Shown here: positions 1 to 34,212 of the stretch, piece after piece
How the letters are laid out: each line of letters begins with the position of its first letter
Position numbering within the stretch: the first letter of the stretch is position 1
NCBI RefSeq assembly: GCF_000003815.2
Contig: NC_049985.1
Span: forward strand, 22,546,067 to 22,610,066
DNA length: 64,000 nucleotides
Direction of reading: 5' to 3'
Source of the DNA: Branchiostoma floridae
Lineage: Eukaryota; Chordata; Leptocardii; Amphioxiformes; Branchiostomatidae
The notes under the pieces: generated by a model
The model's input: the letters and a program-made list of their open reading frames with translations, nothing else
Database searches by the model: none
What the model was told of the DNA's origin: nothing
Translations under genes and position numbers: made by a program

Positions 1-22846
<22,846 letters not shown>

Positions 22847-23879
22847 GTCTCTGTAGAGGCGGGGGGCCAGACGTGTGCGTCCCCTGACGTGTAGTCCACC
22901 ACTACTACACCTGTCCTGTACGTCCAGGTCTTCCCATCGATCCACCTCACTACGTCCGCGCCGTGGGGATGTCTCCAGGTTTCTTGTCTCAGGTTTCAGG
23001 TGACGCCCAGTAGTGGATTTATGGCGACTTGGCGGGTGGATATATTACATGATGTCTTCTGCACAGATCAGTCTTCTCACGGCACAGTGGCTCTTGCCGG
23101 TCGGCTGTACAGCTTCAGCATCTGGATATAATGATGAAGAGCTGTCACTGCCGTGGATTCACCATTACATAGCAGGATCTGATAGGTTCATTTACATGGG
23201 CCCTCCAGCCGGGCATATAGCCACGGCTTCAGATCATGAATCTGCCATACTTCAAACGGGCGCATACCATTTACAAAAGAGGGGGTATACATTATCAGAT
23301 TTACATGTAGACAAGACATGGGTGACGTTGTTTCATTGCTGTGGGTGGAAAGTATAATTTTATTTGATAAATTTCTATCCTCTTTGTTGAAGGACTATCT
23401 TATACTGCAAGGAAAGGCAAGCAAGCTGGCGTCATTACACGGAATGTACCATTTTCTAAAGGGGTGATTTAGACGTGTAATGATGACTGTTATAAACGTT
23501 CCAAATGTACGCCGTGAGCATATAAAGGAAAGGTATAATTATGAACCATTTTTGGGCTGTTCTTTTCTGTAGTTTGCAGTCCATGTATACGGGCAAATGA
23601 AAATAATGCATACTAATGCGTAAAAGATAAACACATACATCATTTAGTGCGAAAAGCTAAATATTTACATAGGTGCTTTTCGCCCAATGTGCATTACTAA
23701 ATATATTTCCATGCAATTTAGCGACTAATGGCACTTAGATGCCTAAAATATATGTAATATGTAAAGCATATACCCTACCGTAATGTAGCTTTTTGGTGCG
23801 GAGGTGGTTAAGAAATCATAATAAATGTAACGCAGTGGAATTTGGAATTACATTTTCCACACCGAGCAAATATATCGTC

Positions 23880-23980
23880 TGTGTTTTATATTCACCGTTG
23901 GACCCCATTCCCGCGGCACCGGATGTAACCTGTGTTTTATATTACCGTTGGACCCCATTCCCGCGGCACCGGATGTAACC
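23880..23980 (+). repeat. Two-copy tandem duplication of 50-51 bases
   Basis: TGTGTTTTATATT(C)ACCGTT through CACCGGATGTAACC occurs twice back to back. The copies differ by one inserted C, indicating a recent duplication. Confidence 0.9.
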
Positions 23981-24504
23981 GTCTTTAGTATGGACGCAAG
24001 CATGACGACATGTTTTATCCTCATCCTTATTCAGGTGACGTTTCTCTTAGTCTGATGGAATAAGGGAATCCATCGGCTCTGTCTAAGGTACTCACAGCGC
24101 CCTCCAGCGGACTACTTTGAACGACAAGTTTATGTAAGAGGAGGTTGGATTCACGACCATACAGGGAAATATACCGGAAATCGATTTTTACGAGGACAGC
24201 CCTATATTCCGACACCCCTTGTGTGCTAACACAGGGTAACAAAATTATCAATACTGCTCAATAGCACTGTTGTCATGAAAACAACAACAACATTGGAACC
24301 CTTAAAAACAGATTAACTTTTTTTTAGAATCAGTCCTTCAAAATGAAAATGATAATGGTCACTATATACGTCAGGACATAAGCATAAAAGTCTATGACAG
24401 AAATGGCGTCAAATCGGCTTCACCACTATGTTTCCACACCCCTATGTTAGGGTGATTGGATTTTAGGTGTCCGGGATTCAGAATAGTTATGCAAGAGGCA
24501 ACCC

Positions 24505-24620
24505 CCATGTTCCGACACCCCTATGTTCCAACACCCCTTTACCCCAACACCCCTATGTTCCAACACCCCTATATTCCAACACCCCTTTACCCCAACACCC
24601 CTATGTTCCAACACCCCATC
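24505..24620 (+). repeat. Minisatellite CCAACACCCCTATGTT / CCCCAACACCCCTTTA
   Basis: At least six units of about 16-18 bases in a C-rich array. Only one strand is C-rich. The Pro/Thr-rich frames here are repeat translation. Confidence 0.9.
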
Positions 24621-25011
24621 CCTAACCTTGTTGTGGGAACAATGGAGCGTAACCGAAATGAAACTATACCTCTGTTATATCCTTAACGTCAAATTCAGTG
24701 CGTATTTTCAGCACCCTTTTCGAAGAAATCAACGTGTATTTCAACGCATTTCTTAATCAGATTGCTCTGTTTGTCTGAATCAAATGGTTGTCTAAAACGA
24801 AATCTACCAGGGTTCTTATATTTCATGTCCCCTTTTCCCCATAACACTACGTTAACCGTGCTCCAGTCGTATTGATGGTATCACCCCTTACACTGCTAGA
24901 AAGGCATAAGACTGCCTCGGGCGCGCGGACTTCTTGACTCGCTGTAAGGTTGTCCTTTGGGGCAGTGGGCCTCTTGACTCAAATTAGGGTAAATCTTCAC
25001 TTCAAATAGAC

Positions 25012-25265
25012 AACGGTGGTGTCGTGTTGGTGTAGTATTTTGGGCGTTGCCTAAAACCCGGACGTCCTGGGTTCAAATCCCTTGACATGCCACCTACGAG
25101 GCAAAGGCACTCTACACCAATTTCCGCAAAAAATGAGTACCTAGCTTCGTTAACGGACGTCCCTGGGAAAGGGCATTGGATGTAGGTCCCGTGTTTGAGG
25201 AGAGTCACACCTCGTGCACGTTAAAGAGTCCACGGCATGTATCGAAAATAGTAAGGGTCCTTCCC
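25012..25265 (+). mobile_element. tRNA-derived SINE
   Basis: A tRNA-like head (GGTGGTGTCGTGTTGGTGTA and GTCCTGGGTTCAAATCCC), then GGCAAAGGCACTCTACACCA, TGGATGTAGGTCCCGTG and GTGCACGTTAAAGAGTCCAC. The last block is a common SINE body motif. Intergenic. Confidence 0.72.
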
Positions 25266-26406
25266 GGTGTGAGTAATATGAATCTGTCCGGATATGCAAC
25301 TTGTAAGTTTACTGTTGGGTACAACTCTGGTGTGATACGTCATGAGGTGGTTTACCGGGTATTCAATACAAAAACAGCAACCGCACCACCAACAAAAATA
25401 TCACTAGTCATGCATGGCAATGAATTTTGTAATGAACATAAATCATCCATAATTGTAGCGTTTATTCTTAATGTTACATCTATTAAAAAATTCACAAAAC
25501 AAGAACATCGTTGAAGAAGTACGTATTCTACCTTTAAAACGGTCACTGTTGGAAGAAAATTGATAGTAACAAAACAACAAGCAATGTCACGACGATCGGT
25601 AAAAAAGGAATTGTATATTGTCAGCAATGATTTTGACCATCCACTTATTCTGGAAATCTAGTCCACGTAATAAGATATTCCTGACATGATGTACGCCAGG
25701 TGAACTCATTTTTCGTTTCCACATCAGGGAACGACCTGATATCTGTGAGCACTTAGGGACACATCTGTCTTCTCCCGGGGTCATTTGATGAATCACTCCA
25801 TGTAATCTGTGCTGCAACATGCGCAACCTGACAGCACGTTCAGCCGTAATAAAGATATGTATCTCTTAGTGTGTACACATATCATGCTACATTCATCGTT
25901 AACGTGTGTGTTGATAACAATTACGTCCTGGCTGCATATGTTTTGTTCATATAGTTTTTTTGAGCCACGTGTGTTTTTGGTGGGTTTTTCCAATCCATGA
26001 CGGCATGAGCGATAAGGATGCTTTAGATATTTTTTTTTCCATTGGATGACATACAAAATGTACTCAGCTAATCTTCCTGGATATATGACATTTAGAAAAT
26101 GAATACGAACATCACACATACATTGCAAGTACATATAGTTATATAAAGTTCAGCACAGTTATTTACAGTTCGTCTAATCACATTGGATGTTTCACATGTC
26201 TTAGGAGCTCCTGCAGTAAAAATATAAAGTTTAACTCTCTATTTTTTAATCAATAAACCATTGATTACAATCTATGTCCTTTAGTTATAAGCTTTCTCAT
26301 ATAAGACATGTGGGACTTCCAAGCAGCAGCCCACAAGAGGGTAAAAAGACCTAAATGTTATCGATCATTTTCGAACTCAAACGTTAAGCCCAAAGTATAA
26401 AGAATC

Positions 26407-26767
26407 TAATCTCCAAGCAGATCCTACAATAACATGTACCAAACTGGTTAAGGAGTGTAGGTAGTCAAAAAGGTGTACATTTGTTTCGCAATAAAACTGT
26501 GCTTGCAGAGTAGGTGCTGATTGCCCTCCTTCCTGTTTGGTGCTAACTTCCAAATGACACGTGCTGGTCACAGACTTTGTCCCATGGTGTAAGTCGATCG
26601 TGAAATCATTAGTACGTGGCATCAGGGAGGGGCTACAACACCATTGTTGAATAGAAATGCTCCTCCCTGTTTCATCGGAGGCAGACAAACAAACCCCTAA
26701 GCCGGCTTCACTCCTCTGCCAGCTTTTGATACTGTTTTATGCAACCGTAGGATCGGCTTGGAGATGA
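26407..26767. mobile_element. MITE of the TAATCTCCAAGC family (Mutator-like)
   Basis: Same inverted ends as the element at 52325-52495, longer internally. TAAAGAATC flanks it at 26398-26406 and 26768-26776, again nine bases. No coding capacity. Confidence 0.82.
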
Positions 26768-27177
26768 TAAAGAATCATATACGGATCATGGGTACATTAT
26801 AAATGAGTAGGAATGCATTATTTGTTCAAGGATAGAATATTCAGTTCCGCTTGACTGATCTGATGCAACTACGTCCTTTGTCTTTCTTTTCTCTTAAAAG
26901 TTAACTAAGAGATTAAGCATTTGCCTTGGATCACAAAAGACTATAAGCCGTAGTCAGTGAGGCTAAGACCTCACTATAATTGTCTTGAATATCTTTCATC
27001 CCATGTAAGTCTGTACTCTACATTAAAAAGACATTTGACTGAATAATTCTGTTTGTTGTGAAATGTCTTGAGCTATATGGAGACATTTTCTCATCACTGG
27101 TTTAGTTCGTAAAGTATGCCGTGCTTCCTTCTTAATGTGGTCTTGAAATGGATATTGAAATGTTAAATGTAACACAC

Positions 27178-27180
<3 letters not shown>

Positions 27181-27222
<42 letters not shown>
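27181..27222 (+). repeat. (GA)n microsatellite
   Basis: Uninterrupted GA dinucleotides, with shorter GA and GT patches up to 27450. Confidence 0.97.
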
Positions 27223-27225
<3 letters not shown>

Positions 27226-27429
27226 TGAGAAGGATACAGGCAATGTATATGGCCGTGTATTCGTGTGTTAAAAAGAGAGAATAGGGATTTATTAATGTTT
27301 GTGTGTGTATGTGACAGAGAGATAAAAAGAGAGAGAGGTAGCGTATTTGTTTGTAAGAGAGATAGAGAAAGCATTTAGGTATGTGTGATAGAAAACATAC
27401 ATACGCCAAAGAGACATACATTGTATGTG

Positions 27430-28360
27430 TGTTTGTGAGAGAGAGAGAGAGTTGACGATTAAACTTACTTAAAAAAACAACAATTGCTCAAATATCTACC
27501 ACCATAATTAGACTATCCCAATTGCCCAAAAATTTTCGCAAACTTTCAACATCTTGATTTAAAAGATCCAAAGTCAATTTAACCAACTTGCAATTGAACC
27601 TAAAGGTAGCTCTGTGCAAAGATCAAATGGTAGTTTATTCTGAGAAACCCAAGGCAAAAGTTTTCAAAATCGTCTCCATGATTATTGGAACACAGAATCC
27701 GCCTTATAAAACTCCGTCATTCGACCTTCAATGGCCCCTGAAGAAACTACGGCAGATTTCCGACGGATTTTCCCTGGCCTACAATCACGACCAGGGAACG
27801 GTAGACGTGTGAGGAGCCTACCAAACGTATCGAGGAAGTCAGTAGACTGCGAATGAGCTCCTTCAAGCCGATTCAAAGGCCACGTCTTTCGGGAAGGTCA
27901 AAACTACGAAGGAGAAAATCCAGACGGAATAGAGTATTACTGGAATCATCGACCTTTTCCAGGAACTTAGAGGTGAAGTTCAACGTTTGCTTTGCATTCA
28001 CACATGCAAGAAGAACATCTGAAGCGGGTGTCTCACTGAAACTGCGGTACGTTTGTGACGTAGCTGCGGCCGAGATTGGTCAGAGCGCTCAATAAATTTC
28101 ATCGACATAAATCAAATATTTTACGCTTTGTATGCTGTTTTGTCTTCTTTAGACCAGTTTGTATGTTTTGCATGATATTCTTATTATAAAAGCAAGGGTA
28201 ACACAAATCCAACTTTGACAACGCAAACTTGCTGCACTTTCATTGCATTAATTACCATGAATAAAAGTCGTATGGCCTAACAAAACAAAAACGATGAAAC
28301 AATGCAAAAAATCTAACCTGTAAACTACCAAAAAAAGCTTCATTTCGTGCCTAGACTCTA
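27430..28360. other. Unassigned stretch with weakly coding-like sequence
   Basis: 27590-28095 has moderately balanced composition and overlapping frames on both strands (for example 27853-28095 plus, Arg/Ser-rich), but no domain, start context or splice pattern I can recognise. Possibly an old mobile-element remnant. Confidence 0.3.
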
Positions 28361-28610
28361 AAGGTGGACTCTCACTGCACTTGGGGCACCAGTGCGGCAC
28401 TGCGGGGTTCGTAGATGACTCAACGTATTTCAAAGATAAACAACGAATTTTCTTCCGTTTTGTTGTATTTCATTGCCTTCGTTGTCATACTTTTACGTAT
28501 AACGAAATATCTGAATTACTAAAAATCGCGCAATTAACACAACAGGGCCGGTGCCGCAGTGAACGAACCCCACAGTGCCGCACCGGTGCCCCAAGTGTAG
28601 TGATAGTCTA
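28361..28610. mobile_element. MITE, family with TIR AAGGTGGACTCTCACTGCAC
   Basis: Terminal inverted repeats of about 55 bases: AAGGTGGACTCTCACTGCAC at the left, inverse at the right, both reaching into GCGGCACTGCGGGGTTCG. The interior has ACGAATTTTCTTCCG and TACTTTTACGTATAACG. This is the most complete copy in the window. Confidence 0.82.
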
Positions 28611-28965
28611 CCTTAAGTACTTGACTTTTTCCTTGACATTTATCAGACTTAGTTTGTAATACTTCTCAACTTTTCCGTTTAGAGGGGATTTAATTCTGTC
28701 AGCGCGTTGGGGATCTTACGTCGTCTATTTTGAGCCTTTATACATATTCTACTAGCAGCGTTCTCTATCTGATATTCTTACGTCTCTGGGGGCTATGTTG
28801 ATCCATGCCTCTGCTTAGAGATAATGCGATTGAAGCTAACGAAACCTAACAGCTTTATTGAAAATGTCACCCAAGACGACGTGCGTCAGAGAATATTTTT
28901 CCTTTCTGGAACAAGTAACTTTGATTTTTTAAGGAGTTAGAGAAAACTTCATCCTTCCGATTGGG

Positions 28966-29210
28966 TAAGGCCCCCTTTCCACTAGATGGCGAACGCGCTG
29001 CGCTCTCACTGCGACATAAGACGAATATGTGAAACCTTTGATTTTATATCGGGTATATCAAACAAAACGTAAAGGTGTGACTGAGAAGACAACAAAACAC
29101 ACAGCGTGTAAAAGAGTTTCTTTTCTATAGAATTTGTTGAGCGATATGTCAAATTTTAGTTCGCAGAGAGAGCGCGGGGAGAGCGCCATCCTAGTTGAAA
29201 GAGGGTATAA
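28966..29210. mobile_element. MITE, family with ends TAAGGCCCCCTTTCCACTAG
   Basis: The left end is TAAGGCCCCCTTTCCACTAG. The right end has GCGCCATCCTAGTTGAAAGA with GGGTATAA. The interior contains GTGTGACTGAGAAGACAACA and TTCTTTTCTATAGAATTTGT, as in the VCBP-intron copy at 41696-41945. Confidence 0.8.
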
Positions 29211-29229
29211 TAAACGTGACCAAAAAAGC

Positions 29230-29415
29230 GTTGTGGCGACATACTTGCGTAATGGTTAGGGTTTTGGACCCAGAACCGAGAGGTACCGGGTTTAAATCAA
29301 CTGACGGTTCACCGATGTTGTACCCTTTGGAAAGCTAAGGCACTTCACACGACTTTCTGTACTCCACCTTGGTGCAAAAATGGGTATCTTACCTAGGCTA
29401 TGCCTTCCAATACCG
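29230..29415 (+). mobile_element. tRNA-derived SINE
   Basis: The head TTGTGGCGACATACTTGCGT with GGTACCGGGTTTAAATC (B box), then CTAAGGCACTTCACACGACT and CCACCTTGGTGCAAAAATGG. Related to the copies at 8048 and 25012. Confidence 0.68.
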
Positions 29416-29449
29416 TGCCCTTGTCACAGTTGTCTACTGAACAATTTAA

Positions 29450-29530
29450 TAGATAAGTTTATTGCAAGTTCTTGCACGAGGGCTATTTGCAAGTAACAAC
29501 AACTCTAGAGAGGCTATTGGGCTACTTACA
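29450..29530 (-). mobile_element. LINE 3-prime fragment, second copy
   Basis: AAGTTTATTGCAAGTTCTTG followed by CACGAGGGCTATTTGCAAGT, related to 14025-14165. Confidence 0.55.
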
Positions 29531-29581
29531 GTTAGGTTCAACGGCTTAAAATATCTGTAAAGTATCTTATTTCGTTCTATT

Positions 29582-29638
29582 TTCTAATACTCTAATAGTT
29601 TCTAATACTCTAATAATTTCTAATACTCTAATAATTTC
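29582..29638 (+). repeat. Short tandem repeat, TTTCTAATACTCTAATA unit
   Basis: Nearly three units of about 20 bases. Confidence 0.8.
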
Positions 29639-30021
29639 GAGTACTTTGGTACGGTTGCTTGCTACAAGTAATACACACATTGGCTCTCACGTAAGAGTTT
29701 CTACCTTGACAAAGTAAAATCATTCCGCCTTACAGTCCATGATAAGTTTTGCCAGCGACAGCGCAACGGATGAAGAATTGCCCTCAAGAAGGCTCTACAA
29801 GAAATGGATACTTGTATGTAGGGCCTCCCATGGCGTCTTACGTTGAATGATAAGGACTGAGTACGTACCGTATCCGTCTCTATCGAAAAGCTTCACGTGG
29901 GAGGGGGGAAATTAAAAGAGTCACTATAAACCAGAAAAGTAGCCTTACAGCGGATGTATTGTCAGAGATAGGTTCATAAAAAATGGTGGGTTTTTCAGCG
30001 GTTAATTCACTGGGCCGCGCA

Positions 30022-31110
30022 GGCTATAGGGTCTTCACACTGAAGCCGAATCAACAGGAATCAAGCAGAACCATCCGGAACGAAGAATTTGCAAAACTCA
30101 TGCCACATTCTGGGCCATTCCAAATGGACATTATATCCCCTTCACACGAGAAGGAATTAGCCGAAATGCCGCCAGAATGACAATTCATTTCTATTCCCGG
30201 GAGCTCGTAGTGTATTCTAGAAATTCTCACTGCATTCTAGATATTCTTGTGGCCACATTCTGGCAGGATTCGAAGTGGCTTGCCGTTCGGTTCTTCATCG
30301 AATGAGATAAGAATGTTTCGAGTAATGTTGGAATGCCGTAGAATGCGGTCATACTGCAGTTAGAATAGTTGAAATACACTCAAAATTCAATTTTGAATGC
30401 CGCTCGATATTTCTCCTCTTCAAATGCACCTCGAAAGTTTTAGCATGTCAAAAACTTTCGGACCAGCCAAAAGGACGGCCAAAAATATCTGGAATGCAGT
30501 GAGAATTTCTATAATACACTGCGAATTCTCAGGAATCGAAGGATTTTCATTCTAACATCATTCTTGCTCTCTTCTGAAGGGATTTAAACGACTGTTTACG
30601 ATAGACATTCGCTAATAATTGTCGCCAACACGTCGCACATCTGTCGTCCATTGGTCGCCAGAAATGGCTTATCTGTCAAGACCAGCGGAATAGTAAGTCA
30701 AATGTTTACCGAGTTAATTTGATCTGAGCTGTTCGAAATGACTTTCATGTATTTGTTTTAATATTCCAGACTCACGGACCGGTTCAAAGGCGCCCTCTGG
30801 CGATCAGAAACGAGTGACTTTTGTCTATTGATAGCTTCGGGTTTGAAATAGTATCAATAACTCAAGCAATCTTACTATACAAGTTGAAACTCGAACGACT
30901 AAATGAATTTCTAGAATACACTACAAATTCCCAGAAATAGAAAATAATTTTCATTCTGACTGCATTTTGCTCATTCCTTCTCGTGTGAAAGGTCGATTTG
31001 AAATTCCCACTCGAATGACCCCGAATGTGGCACGAATTTTGCAAATACTTCATTCAAGCTGGTTCTGCTTGATTCCTGCTGATTCAGTTTCACTGTAAAG
31101 GCTCTATAAG
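30022..31110. mobile_element. 1.1 kb TIR element with AATCAACAGGAATCAAGCAG ends
   Basis: The left block CTATAGGGTCTTCACACTGA, then AATCAACAGGAATCAAGCAG, is inverse to the right block CTGCTTGATTCCTGCTGATT with ACTGTAAAGGCTCTATA. Internal TTCTAGAAATTCTCACTGCA units repeat. A fragment is in a VCBP intron at about 42860-42960. Confidence 0.72.
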
Positions 31111-31171
31111 GAAAGGCAAGTCTGCATGGGTGGTTTCAGCGTCGGTGCATATACCCTGGACATGTGTAAAA

Positions 31172-32055
31172 GCTCAATCTGTGCTCGGGAGTATCATAAA
31201 ACTACTGTGTGACATTTGCGGTAGACAGAAAACATTTCTATTATCTGTTCCCAAGGACTGTAAACGTTCCAGTCTGCTAGCGTTAGAAAGGCAATGCGAA
31301 GGCCGTATGATGATGTATATTCCTACCATACATAATGTTTCTTGCATAAGTTAAAAGCTTCCTCCGTACTCGTGTCATAAAACTACTGTGTGACATTTGC
31401 AGTAGAGAGAACACATTTCTATTATCTGTGCCCAGGGACTGTGGACGTTCCGGTCTGCTGGCGTTAGAAAGACAATGCGAAGGCCGCACGATGATTAATA
31501 CATGCATTAGGCTGCATATTTGTACCATACATAATATTTCTTGTAAAAAGTAAAAAGCTTCCTCCGTACTCGTGTCATAAAACTGTTGTGTGACATTTTC
31601 AGGAGAGAGAACACATTTCTTTCAGGGCTCAAAATGCTTTTTTTCTGCATACCTGGAAATTATATTGGAAATTACCTGCACCAGGCAGATCTTACCTGCA
31701 CCACTCTGAACCCAGGAAGTATGAATCATACTAAAATTGTTCAGGAACCATTGCTATTTTTTTCTTTTATACTTAACAGTGATCAATGCAGCTAATAACA
31801 ATCGACATACACCTACATCATATGACATCAATGTATAAAACCCAGTACATGGACCAGTGCAGGTCAGGTGCAGGTAGACACCAGAAATATCTGCACAGCT
31901 ACAATTTTACCTGCACTAACCTGCATATGCAGGTGTTATTTCGAGCCCTGTCTATAATCTGCACCAAAGGAGTATGAACGTTCACAATGTGAAGGCCGTA
32001 TGATGATTTATACATGCATTAGGCTGCATATTTGTACCATACATTATATCTCTTG
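31172..32055 (+). repeat. Tandem repeat of about 185 bases (four partial copies), split by a MITE
   Basis: Copies share CGTGTCATAAAACTACTGTG, GACATTTGCAGTAGA, GCGTTAGAAAGGCAATGCGA and CCATACATAATATTTCTTGC. Starts lie near 31172, 31365 and 31560. The third copy is interrupted at 31623-31950 and its end is at 31951-32055. Confidence 0.82.
31623..31950. mobile_element. hAT-like MITE inserted in the tandem repeat
   Basis: The ends CAGGGCTCAAAAT and ATTTCGAGCCCTG match the common hAT terminal pattern CAGGGCTCGAAAT. Internal CCTGCACC/TGCAGGT motifs repeat. The eight-base target duplication expected of hAT is not clear (ATTTCTTT on the left, TCTATAAT on the right). Confidence 0.7.
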
Positions 32056-32794
32056 CACTTTCAAGAATCCATAAGGCCACACTGACGAAACGTATGGGTG
32101 ACATCATCTGGAGACCCCAAAACTAATGCGCGAGAGGAAAAAAGAGGAAAACCCAAAGCAAACAAAAACGTTCAGTCAATTGTTTGCCAAGCTATGTCGT
32201 TGAAGAGGTTCATCAGTCACGTATGAATACAGTTACTCCAAATTTTCTTCAAGCTATGACTGTACATACCTTAGGTACGCAGAAAGTCTTTGACGCCCAC
32301 CGTCTCTGTCCAGGGATGGTTCTTAAGGTCTAATGTAGATGGCTTCTTTGATATACCGAGTACATAGATGACCCCTTTTAAAAGTATTAAACCGCACATT
32401 TTCATTTGACGTCATCTTGGAAAAAGAAAAGATTGAATGTCACTATCCTTTCACGACTTTTGGGTCTCAGTCGGGCACGTTAGGAATATCACCTAAGTAA
32501 GACTAAGTGGGTTCAGTTGACCGCTTTTCTTTCCACGATTATCTCCTAGAGTTCGTCGTCGGTGGTGAGGGCTTTTATGATCATAATGAAGTCATGATAG
32601 ATTGAAGAAAAAGTGGCGTAGACTTTAGACGTTCCACACAAGGGTACAATTAAAAGTTGCACCATACAAATCATCCAAGGCATCTCGTAATTTGTTGACA
32701 TCTCTGTCGTTTTTGTTGGGGTAGACTTGAGAAGTTGCTGGCAATTTTCTGTTTAAGAAAGCCATGTTTTTTTTTTTAAACGTTTAGGCCTCTA

Positions 32795-33010
32795 AAGGTG
32801 GACTCTCGCTGCACTTGGGTCACCGATGCGGCACCGCGGGGTTTGTTCACTGTGGCATTTTGTGTTATTTTCGAGAGTTTTAATTATTTGAATATTGTGT
32901 AATACATAAAAGAATGACTTAGGAGACAACGAAATACACAGAACGGAAAAAAAAATGTTCTCTATCTCTGAAATTCGTTGAGTCATCTACGAACCCCGCA
33001 GTGCCGCAGA
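32795..33010. mobile_element. MITE, AAGGTGGACTCTC family, right end truncated
   Basis: The left TIR is present at 32795 and the inverse at about 32990-33007 stops after GTGCCGCAG. The interior resembles the copy at 28361-28610 in reverse orientation (GAATGACTTAGGAGACAACG). Confidence 0.75.
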
Positions 33011-34212
33011 TCTCGAACGAGTTTAGCTCATTGAAGAGCTATTCTTCCAAAGGTCGTGATAGGGACAACATAAGATATTTACAGGGAAAAGTACAACAAG
33101 CACAATGAATAGTGGAGTGGACCACGGCTTAACGTCCCGTCTAATATATAAGGACTGTGACCCTTTCCAATAGTGTGCATGTCGGGTGAACGACGCAACC
33201 AGGATCAAACTCACGACTTCTAGTTCTAGTTTACGGCCTCTAACCACTACACTCTCTTAAGACTTATTTTGATATAGTTTCTAGATAATTGCATACGATG
33301 TGCTTTTGAGTAGTTGCGGCATTGACGGGTGGCTAATATAAAGGTGAATAAATCAATTTTTTTATGATCTGTATTTTGTCATTTTGGCAGATACCAGTTT
33401 CCTAAGATGATATGTTACGGTAAAGCTTCAGCACACAGGAAATTAAACCGCGTCAAATATGGGAATAAAAATTGCATCTTATAGTTGTGATGATGTATCT
33501 GTGCTCATTTCAAGCTGCGCGGTGCATGGCATTTCCCAGGATGTTTCCGTAATTAAATCTGGTATTAGAAAAAAAAAATCTCTCGGAGCGATGTTCCACG
33601 TTTTGCTAGTTGGATATCGATCATTTTTCTGACATTCACGGCAGTTAGGAGTAATATTGGGAACGTTTTGCAGACGTGTTGCCAAATCTCTGCAGTGATA
33701 TACAGAATATCAAGTACGGAGGGACTATTTGTCATTCACCCAGTCAGCAAGGGCTGCAACTAGGGATAGGTACCGGTACGGTTTTACCGGTACAAAACCG
33801 GGAAAACCGGACCTGAAAAAATTCGGAAGACGGGATATTGGTCCTATTGGAAAATGAACAGATTATATGATCCGGCATTCACACATTTGTGGGCTTACAA
33901 GAGCGAAGCAGAGTAGAGTCTATAGTCATTTCAACTAAGTCGCACAGTCAATCGTACAGAGGTAGTCAGCCTTGAAGAATTTCAAAACGCCAATGGGAGT
34001 CTAATACTCCACCAAACAAATTTCTTTTTAGCGAGGGGTTACACAAGTACATTTTAGGTCTCAGCGAGGTCGCAGTGCGATCGTTATTTACTGGAATTTG
34101 GGGAGTAGGGTACCCGACAAGTTGTAGTGTTCAATCTGTAGGCATCCAGACGCGCAAGACCAGTGATGTTCCGGCCAAGGAACGACACTAATGATGTCGG
34201 AGTTGCCTGATA

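Larger units (their letters stand above)
22990..25010. other. Intergenic region upstream of the AMPA receptor gene
   Basis: Contains a 114-codon open frame at 23013-23357 (plus) with no recognisable motif, plus the duplications at 23880 and 24505. No gene is supported. Confidence 0.5.

Noticed and set aside
23013-23357. 114-codon open frame on the plus strand just upstream of the AMPA receptor
   Set aside because: No motif, no splice or signal context; divergent position alone is not evidence of a gene.
27853-28095. Arg/Ser-rich 80-codon frame
   Set aside because: No homology recognised and both strands are open; composition effect more likely than coding.
33760-33830. hAT end (GGGATAGGTACCGGTACGGT type)
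   Set aside because: Only one end is visible and no inverse partner was found, so it is not listed as an element.
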